A stretch of DNA of 64,000 bases from Microbulbifer harenosus (GTDB lineage Bacteria; Pseudomonadota; Gammaproteobacteria; Pseudomonadales; Cellvibrionaceae): NCBI RefSeq assembly GCF_005771435.1, contig NZ_VANI01000007.1:1-64000 (forward strand), read 5' to 3'. Positions 58,379-64,000 of this stretch are shown in pieces. How positions within the stretch are numbered: the stretch's first letter is position 1; each line of letters opens with the position of its first letter. Made by a program: the position numbers and the translations under genes. A model generated the notes under the pieces. That model searched no databases. It was given only the letters and a program-made list of their open reading frames with translations, and had not been told where the DNA came from.

Positions 58379-60559
58379 TTACTTGCTTTCTGGTTTCAGC
58401 CCGCGGCGGATGAGCAGGGCATCGGTGCTCGGTTCCTTGCCCCGGAACTTGACGTAGGACGTCATCGGCGGGCGGGAATTACCCACTTCAAGGATGTGCT
58501 TGCGATACAGGTCACCATTCTTCCGCGTCAAGCCACCGCGATCACGCAGATAGGCGAAGGCGTCGGCGGCCAGAATTTCACTCCACATATAAGCGTAGTA
58601 ACCGGCGGAGTATCCGCCGCCAATGGAGTGGGCAAAATACGTAGACTTGTAACGCGGCGGCACCGCCGGCAGGTCGACGCCGTGCTTCGCCAGCGCCTCG
58701 GCTTCAAACTGCTCTACATCCTGCTGCGGCGCATCGGCTGGCAGTGAATGCCATTCCATATCCAGCAGCGCAGCCGACATATACTCCAGGGTGTCGAATC
58801 CCATATTGAAGTTCTTGGCCCTCAGCACCTTGTCCAGCAGCGCTTTGGGAATGGGCTCTCCCGTCTTGTAGTGGTAGGCATAATTGGCCAGCACTTCTGG
58901 ATCGCTCGCCCAGTCTTCTTCAAAGGTGGAGGGGAACTCAACGAAATCCCGGGATACGTTGGTGCCAGCAAGGCTCGGATAATGCACCTTGGAGAACATG
59001 CCGTGGAGTCCGTGCCCAAGCTCGTGAAACATGGTGGTGACATGATCAAAGCTGACCAGCGTCGGTTCACCCTCGGGGCCTTTGGGAATGTTCATCACGT
59101 TGACGACTACCGGCTTCTGTTCCAGCAGCTCCGACTGCCCCACAAAGGAACTCATCCATGCGCCACCGCGTTTGCCCTCGCGCGCAAAATAATCCGCATA
59201 AAATATTGCCAGACTCTTGCCGTCGTGATCGAACAGTTCATACGCTTTTACATCCGCGTGGTAAACCGGTAGATCCGGGCGCGGCTCAAAGCGCACACCG
59301 TACAAGCGGTTCATGGTGTAAAACAGTCCGTCGTTCAGAACCCGGTTGAACTCGAAGTAGTTGCGTACCTCACTTTCATCCAGATCATACTTTTCCTGAC
59401 GGACTTTCTCTGCGTAGTAGGCCCAGTCCCACGGTTGTACGTCAAAATCACCGCCTTCACGCGCGATCAAGGCCTGAATATCGGCCTGCTCGGCTTTGGT
59501 ATTTTTAACCACGGCTGGCACCATGGAGTTCAACATGCTGAAGACGTTTTCCGGCTTCTCCGCCATAGTGCTATCCAACTGGTACTCGGCCCAGTTGTCG
59601 TATCCCAGCAGGTCCGCTTTTTGCGCCCGGATCTGCACCAGGCGCTGGACCAGCGGGCGGTTGTCCAGCTCACCGGATGTGCCGCGCCGGGCAGAGGCTT
59701 CCCAGATACGCTGACGCAAGCCGCGATTGTTCAATGAGGCGAGTACCGGCTGACGTGTCGTGTTGGTAATGCTGATCAGGTACTTGCCTTCGTAACCAGC
59801 ATCGGCAGCCGCCTCTGACGCAGCTTTGATTTCGCTTTCCGAAAGGCCATCCAACTCGTTTTTGTCTTCCACAACCACAGCGATCTCTTTGCTGAGTTTC
59901 AGCAAATTCTGGCTGAATTCCGTGGTGAGCTTGGAGTGTTCTTCATTCAATGCACGCAGCGTAGCTTTCTGCTCAGCGGAAAGCTTCGCGCCCGCCTTGA
60001 CGAAATTATCGTAGTACTCTTCCAGCAAACGTTGCGACTCCGCATCCAGCTCTTTAGCGACGCGCTGCTTGTAGAGCGTTTCAACTCGCTTAAACAGCTC
60101 GGCATTCAGATAAATGCTGTCGGAATGTGCCGCGAGCATCGGGGCCAATTCACTCTGCAGAGTCCGGCGGGCTTCGTTACTATCGGTACCGACCATGTTG
60201 AAGAAGACGCGGGATACCCGTGTCAGCAGCGAGCCGGCTTGCTCCATCGCCACAATCGTGTTGTTGAAACTGGCAGGTTCAGGATTTCCGACAATGGCCT
60301 GGATTTCCCGCAGGTGTTCGGCCATGCCCTGCTCAAAAGCAGGTTTAAAGTGCACATCTTCAATCTGGTTGAAGTTCGGCGCCTGGTATTGGAGGGAGCT
60401 TGAACGCAGTAGCGGATTATTTTCTATTACCGGAGCGGTTTGATCTCCAGCCATCTGTGTCTTCTCGGATGCCGGTGCCACTTTTTCGGAGCCCGTTTCA
60501 GACGGTTCTGAACACCCAGCCATCGTTACTATGGCTACCGCGAGCAGGGATTTGCGCAT
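58379..60559 (-). CDS. M3 family zinc metallopeptidase (Dcp-like), lipoprotein
   Basis: The 726-residue peptidase has a lipoprotein signal (VTMAGC) and a long helical domain. The zinc site HELGH is at 512-516 in TMFHELGHGLHGMF, with a further ligand Glu about 28 residues later in VEFPSTFEEDW. It belongs to the Dcp/oligopeptidase A family, which removes dipeptides or cleaves short peptides; the lipobox places it in the periplasm. It converges on the sbnA gene and is probably not part of the metal regulon. About 280 bp upstream hold no clear Zur box and no further gene. Confidence 0.88.
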   Translation of the reverse strand: MRKSLLAVAIVTMAGCSEPSETGSEKVAPASEKTQMAGDQTAPVIENNPLLRSSSLQYQAPNFNQIEDVHFKPAFEQGMAEHLREIQAIVGNPEPASFNNTIVAMEQAGSLLTRVSRVFFNMVGTDSNEARRTLQSELAPMLAAHSDSIYLNAELFKRVETLYKQRVAKELDAESQRLLEEYYDNFVKAGAKLSAEQKATLRALNEEHSKLTTEFSQNLLKLSKEIAVVVEDKNELDGLSESEIKAASEAAADAGYEGKYLISITNTTRQPVLASLNNRGLRQRIWEASARRGTSGELDNRPLVQRLVQIRAQKADLLGYDNWAEYQLDSTMAEKPENVFSMLNSMVPAVVKNTKAEQADIQALIAREGGDFDVQPWDWAYYAEKVRQEKYDLDESEVRNYFEFNRVLNDGLFYTMNRLYGVRFEPRPDLPVYHADVKAYELFDHDGKSLAIFYADYFAREGKRGGAWMSSFVGQSELLEQKPVVVNVMNIPKGPEGEPTLVSFDHVTTMFHELGHGLHGMFSKVHYPSLAGTNVSRDFVEFPSTFEEDWASDPEVLANYAYHYKTGEPIPKALLDKVLRAKNFNMGFDTLEYMSAALLDMEWHSLPADAPQQDVEQFEAEALAKHGVDLPAVPPRYKSTYFAHSIGGGYSAGYYAYMWSEILAADAFAYLRDRGGLTRKNGDLYRKHILEVGNSRPPMTSYVKFRGKEPSTDALLIRRGLKPESK

Positions 60560-60841
60560 TTCATTCTCCAGAATTGAATTTCGACCGTTGCGTCAAAAAC
60601 CAAAACGGAGTCCTTGCCAGTTCGAAGATCAGTCCACTCGACGGGAAACAGGTTTTTGTGATACACAACTTCACATGACTGCATGTCATCGCAACAATAT
60701 ATCATCCCGGCGCTCAGCGGAAATTCCGCCTTCCACCATTTATCGCGCTAATAGGGCGATTCATCTCGGCAGTGTACTTGCGAGCTTTCAGTCACCTACG
60801 CTGCCGAGCGGCCAAAATGCAGGTGTAGACGAACCGACCAG

Positions 60842-61843
60842 TCAATCAGCGCTCAACGCATTGAGCAAGGCTGATTCCAGCGCGCACCAGTTCCGAGGTT
60901 CCTGAACAATTACTTCCACTCGGCTGTCAATTGCATCATCCAAATCCATGACACTCAGGACGTCACCGGATTTATTAAAGCCGAAAACACCCTGCCCGGT
61001 AATGAAGACACCTTTTACCCGCTCTGCATCCGCACCACTAATCAGTGCAAACAGCTGATCGTAATCAAATACCATCATCGGATCAAAACGCCAACCACAA
61101 CTGTAGTAGCCGCCTCCCCGGTTTTCCTTGCGCAAGTAGCCGCACTCGGGAAGCGTTTCATCTTCAACAGAAGGTAGCGATTGATGTATGTGAGGGTAAT
61201 TTTCTTCAACTTGAAAATTACTGGGCCCGTGTAACCACTCCAGTTGGATACGACCCTGTTCAACGGTTAGCAGTGACTCCTCAGCATCCTTTCCCAGAAA
61301 TCCGAGAAAGCGGCTGAGATTTTCCAGCTCCCGCTCACCGTAGAGATCCACTTTGTTGGCAACCACCAGATCGGCGACCTCCAGTTGCTGCCGGAAGGTG
61401 TCGCTCTTCAGGTAGCGGTCGTCCTCGATGCAACGCGCATCCACCAGGGTGAGCGTAGCGCGCAGATCCAGAACGCCGCTCGCTACCTGGCCGGCGAGCG
61501 TACCCAGCACTTCCTGCGGGTGACCGAGACCAGTGGGTTCAATCAGTAAACGGTGCGGCCTGGCTCTGGTCAGCAGCTGATTCAGTGCAACCTGCATTGG
61601 CAGGCCGGCGCTACAGCACATGCAGCCGCCGGGCACTTCCCGGATAAAGAGTTCTCCATCCCGGGAGGAACCAAACAACCCGCCATCGACACCCACCTCG
61701 CCGAATTCATTGACGAGTACCGCCCAGCGCTCACCCGAAGGCTTTTTGTTCAGCAGATGACGGATGGCGGTAGTCTTGCCGACCCCGAGAAACCCGGTAA
61801 TGACATTGACCGGTACGCCACGAATCGCCTCCCGTTTCTGCAC
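60842..61843 (-). CDS. CobW/COG0523 GTPase metallochaperone 1
   Basis: The G3E GTPase of about 333 residues has the P-loop GFLGVGKTT near residues 17-25, the metal-binding CxCC in GGCMCCSAGL, the guanine-specific NKVD, and a C-terminal CobW_C-like domain. Such proteins supply zinc to client enzymes under starvation. I chose a GTG start at 61843 that shares a base with the zur stop (TAGTG), so translation is coupled; a TTG 13 codons upstream would run inside zur. It is the last gene of the merC-zrgA-zur-cobW run. Confidence 0.88.
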   Translation of the reverse strand: MQKREAIRGVPVNVITGFLGVGKTTAIRHLLNKKPSGERWAVLVNEFGEVGVDGGLFGSSRDGELFIREVPGGCMCCSAGLPMQVALNQLLTRARPHRLLIEPTGLGHPQEVLGTLAGQVASGVLDLRATLTLVDARCIEDDRYLKSDTFRQQLEVADLVVANKVDLYGERELENLSRFLGFLGKDAEESLLTVEQGRIQLEWLHGPSNFQVEENYPHIHQSLPSVEDETLPECGYLRKENRGGGYYSCGWRFDPMMVFDYDQLFALISGADAERVKGVFITGQGVFGFNKSGDVLSVMDLDDAIDSRVEVIVQEPRNWCALESALLNALSAD

Positions 61844-62313
61844 TAGGCAGCACTCCGCTCTGCACAGTCGTCGCAGAGGCAATCCAGCTCCAGTTGCGAT
61901 GTCTGCAGACGATAGCCAGCCCCCTCGACGGTCTCCCGCAGGGCGGCGATTACTTCGGGCTTGATACCGATTTCCCGCACTTTGTTGCAGCGACTGCAGA
62001 TCAGGAACTGCGGCGTCTGGTGGCTGTGGTCACAGGCAATATGAGCACAGGCGAGGTACTTGTTTTCAGAATTGAGCTTGTGGGCCAGATTCTCTTCGGC
62101 CAGAAAGTCCAACATTCTGTATACCGACATAGCGGGGATAGACTCACCGTAATCGCGACCGTACTGCTCCGCGATTTCGTAGGCGGAGAGTGGTGTCTTG
62201 GAGCGCAGCAATATGGCGAGCACATTCTTGCGCTTCTCGGTCAGACGGGCGCCGGAGGTACGGCAGCTCTGCTCGGCAGCCCCCAGGGTGCGTTTGAGTT
62301 GGGATGCTTTCAT
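61843..62313 (-). CDS. zur: Zur-type Fur family transcriptional repressor
   Basis: The 156-residue regulator has an N-terminal winged helix with SIPAMSVYRMLDFLAEENLA as the recognition region and a C-terminal dimer and metal domain. Structural zinc cysteines are Cys106/Cys109 (ICSRCNK) and the C-terminal CLCDDC (145-150). The regulatory-site segment ACDHSHQTPQFL has the Cys and His pair typical of Zur, not of Fur. Zinc-loaded Zur represses uptake genes. Its place with CobW, MerC and ZrgA-like genes strengthens the assignment. The ATG follows the zrgA remnant stop by three bases. Confidence 0.87.
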   Translation of the reverse strand: MKASQLKRTLGAAEQSCRTSGARLTEKRKNVLAILLRSKTPLSAYEIAEQYGRDYGESIPAMSVYRMLDFLAEENLAHKLNSENKYLACAHIACDHSHQTPQFLICSRCNKVREIGIKPEVIAALRETVEGAGYRLQTSQLELDCLCDDCAERSAA

Positions 62314-62316
62314 GGG

Positions 62317-62571
62317 CTATTTCAGTTGCAGCTGGTTGTGTTGTGCGGTGAGCGTGGTGGCTCCCTGTCTCTCAGGGGTCAACCACTGCACCTTGATCTC
62401 GTGAATGTCGGGAAAGCTCAAAAACAGCGCCATATTGACACCACTGAGCTGCGCCAGATTATCACACTGGAAGCGGTAACTGACACGGAAACTGGCGTGT
62501 CCGCCCAGCCCCCTGCCAGCGAGAGGTACATCTACCCGGGCACACCACAGGCGACCGCCGGCCCGTTGGCT
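62317..62571 (-). pseudogene. 5'-truncated ZrgA (DUF2796) remnant
   Basis: An open frame of 84 codons without a good start codon reads ...HASFRVSYRFQCDNL..., SFPDIHEIKVQWLTPE and GATTLTAQHNQLQLK. This matches the C-terminal half of ZrgA/DUF2796 zinc-uptake proteins: a beta-strand pair around a conserved Cys, then the QGAxLT motif. The N-terminal half with its signal peptide and His-rich loop is missing; the frame closes with a stop at 62572-62574 just after the merC gene. An inner ATG at 62433 would give only 38 residues. It looks like a deletion remnant. Confidence 0.65.
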
Positions 62572-62593
62572 CTAAGCAGGCTGCCCCTCGTGT

Positions 62594-62956
62594 TTAATCG
62601 CTACACAGCAGGCGGCGGTTTGCCCAGTGAGCAGCCACCAACAGACTGGCGCCGATTGTGCTGACCACCAATTCCCAGTGCCCTTCAAGTCCCAAGGCCA
62701 CCGCAAGCATCAGTATCGACACCCCGGAAAAGCCAGCAATCATCACTGCGGGACGCCGATGTTGGCGACAAGCCGCAGGAAAGCTCACCAAAGCAATGAG
62801 TACTGCCAGCGCCAGCAGCACCAAGTGCAGCATCTCGTCTTATACAACGGCACTCAGCACTCCCGCGCCTCCCAGCACAACAAGTAGTGGCGCTGTCAGG
62901 CAGTGCAGCAAGCACAGACCTGTAACAAAAATGCCCGCGGTATCTTTCATCTTCAT
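62594..62956 (-). pseudogene. merC: MerC-family membrane protein gene with in-frame TAA
   Basis: Two open segments in the same frame together give a MerC-like protein of about 120 residues. The first (62956 to 62843) has the start MKMKDTAGIFVTGLCLLHCL with the cysteine pair. The second (62839 to 62594) has the last helices and the final AHWANRRLL. A TAA at 62840-62842 interrupts them between VLSAVV and DEMLHLVLLALA. A single base change from a Tyr codon would explain it. MerC-family proteins move metal ions. It is the first gene left of Zur box 3. Confidence 0.7.
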
Positions 62957-63027
62957 TTCTCCGCTTAGCAATGGGATAACAGGGCTTGGTGTAGATCGGG
63001 CGTTACACGATGATTCCCACACAAGTA

Positions 63028-63042
63028 TGATACAGTGTATCA
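63028..63042. promoter_or_regulatory. Putative Zur box 3, between merC and cobW 2
   Basis: TGATACAGTGTATCA fits TGnTA-N5-TATCn. It is the centre of a perfect dyad with 9-bp arms, TATGATACA-G-TGTATCATA (63026-63044), the most symmetric of the three sites. It lies 72 bp before the merC start and 109 bp before the second cobW start, fitting divergent control of both. Confidence 0.65.
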
Positions 63043-63150
63043 TATCAATCAGGAGATGAAAGCGGTCTCGGCGTCCCCCCTCTGGACATCGCCGAGACTG
63101 CCAATAAACACGTGGCGACGCCACCTTCAGCCCAATATGGAGATCCCCGC

Positions 63151-64000
63151 ATGCGAGAGCGCCTGCCCGTCACCGTTCTTTCCGGCTTTTTAGGCGCCGG
63201 CAAAACCACCCTGTTGAATCAAATTCTCAACAATCGCGACGCCCTGCGCGTAGCGGTAATCGTCAATGACATGAGCGACGTCAATATCGATGCCGGGCTC
63301 GTCAACAATGAAATACGCCTCAACCGCACAGAGGAAAAGCTCGTCGAAATGAGCAATGGCTGCATCTGCTGCACACTGCGGGAAGACCTGCTGGTAGAGG
63401 TCGCGAGACTGGCGGAAGAAGGTCGCTTTGACTGCCTGGTAATTGAATCCACCGGCATTTCCGAACCTCTGCCAGTTGCGGAAACCTTTACTTTCGCGGA
63501 TGAAGAGGGGAATAGCCTCTCCGAAATTGCACGGCTGGACACGATGGTCACAGTAGTCGACGGGGCGAATTTCCTCCGGGATTACCGCGCGGCGCAGTCA
63601 TTGAAGGAAGCTGGCGAATACCTGAGCGATGAGGATGAGCGCAATGTAGCCGATCTGCTTGTAGACCAGGTTGAGTTCTGCGATATCCTGCTCATCAGTA
63701 AAGTCGATTTGATTGATGCACAACACCTGGAGGAGTTAAAGGCGGTGCTGCGCGGCCTCAATACCCGCGCGGAAATCCTGCCGATGGAGAAAGGCAATAT
63801 ACCCATCGACAAAGTCGTGAACACCGGAAAATTCAATTTTGAACAGGCGCAACAGGCACCGGGATGGCTGAAAGAAATGCGCGGAGAACATATTCCGGAG
63901 AGTGAAGAATACGGAATTACCAGCTTTACCTACCGCGCGCGCCGTCCGTTCCATCCGCAACGCGTGCACGACTTCTTTACCAATCCGCAACTCAGTGGTC
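63151..64000 (+). CDS. CobW/COG0523 GTPase metallochaperone 2 (ZigA/YciC-like), partial
   Basis: The gene runs off the right edge; 283 codons are seen. It has the P-loop [10 protein letters not shown] (residues 11-20), the CxCC motif CICC (71-74) in [12 protein letters not shown], the ESTGISEP switch segment and SKVDLID as the base-specificity loop. This is the subgroup of Zur-controlled zinc chaperones such as ZigA and YciC. The ATG at 63151 lies behind Zur box 3. The C-terminal CobW_C domain begins near the edge. Confidence 0.9.
   Translation, partial: MRERLPVTVLSGFLGAGKTTLLNQILNNRDALRVAVIVNDMSDVNIDAGLVNNEIRLNRTEEKLVEMSNGCICCTLREDLLVEVARLAEEGRFDCLVIESTGISEPLPVAETFTFADEEGNSLSEIARLDTMVTVVDGANFLRDYRAAQSLKEAGEYLSDEDERNVADLLVDQVEFCDILLISKVDLIDAQHLEELKAVLRGLNTRAEILPMEKGNIPIDKVVNTGKFNFEQAQQAPGWLKEMRGEHIPESEEYGITSFTYRARRPFHPQRVHDFFTNPQLSG

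Noticed and set aside
60661-60710. A possible fourth Zur half-site (ATATATCATCC) upstream of the M3 peptidase gene
   Set aside because: Only the right half fits; the left half matches the TGnTA pattern poorly, so no site is claimed.

Overview
The window is about 60% GC, densely coded chromosomal DNA of a gammaproteobacterium. Several gene orders match Pseudomonas and its marine relatives: anmK, M23 peptidase and tyrS beside an rRNA operon; accB-accC-prmA; dusB-fis-purH-purD; and a Vfr-like crp. The order Cellvibrionales, perhaps Microbulbifer, fits best. That placement is inference from gene order and sequence style, not a computed phylogeny.

Layout. Positions 1-370 hold two tandem rRNA promoters and the leader of a 16S gene that lies just outside the window on the minus strand. 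Positions 562-25685 are mostly core genes. They include tyrS, an M23 peptidase, anmK, erpA, a bactofilin, argC, a CLC transporter, the haem genes hemJ, hemL and hemB, a benE-gntR operon with clear operators, two regulators, mrcB (PBP1b), an adenosine kinase-like gene, a GGDEF-EAL protein with a perfect CRP-type site upstream, and three envelope or copper proteins. Positions 25824-42464 continue with dsbD, aroQ, accBC, prmA, dusB-fis, purH, purD, coq7, an OsmC protein, crp and a lytic transglycosylase with two binding domains. Five large structured intergenic repeats of two families sit 3' of core genes in this part.

From about 42600 to the right end the content becomes a coherent metal-uptake region. 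It has two TonB-dependent receptors, a DUF1624 membrane protein, an ABC-2 transporter (one ATPase, two permeases), and a six-gene cluster. That cluster is a receptor, a Y4yA-type PLP decarboxylase-like enzyme, an SbnB-like and an SbnA-like enzyme (2,3-diaminopropionate synthesis), a MATE exporter and a HisC-like aminotransferase. Downstream are a Zur-type Fur-family regulator, two CobW GTPases, a MerC-family gene broken by an in-frame stop, and a 5'-truncated remnant of a ZrgA (DUF2796) gene. I found three dyads sharing the pattern TGnTA-N5-TATCn in front of the first receptor, between the ABC operon and the second receptor, and between merC and the second cobW. The best single explanation is a Zur-controlled zinc-starvation regulon that makes, exports and re-imports a small diaminopropionate-derived metallophore. 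No NRPS, NIS synthetase or staphylopine-type (CntL/CntM) gene is present, so the product would be of an undescribed or little-described kind. This is the main finding.
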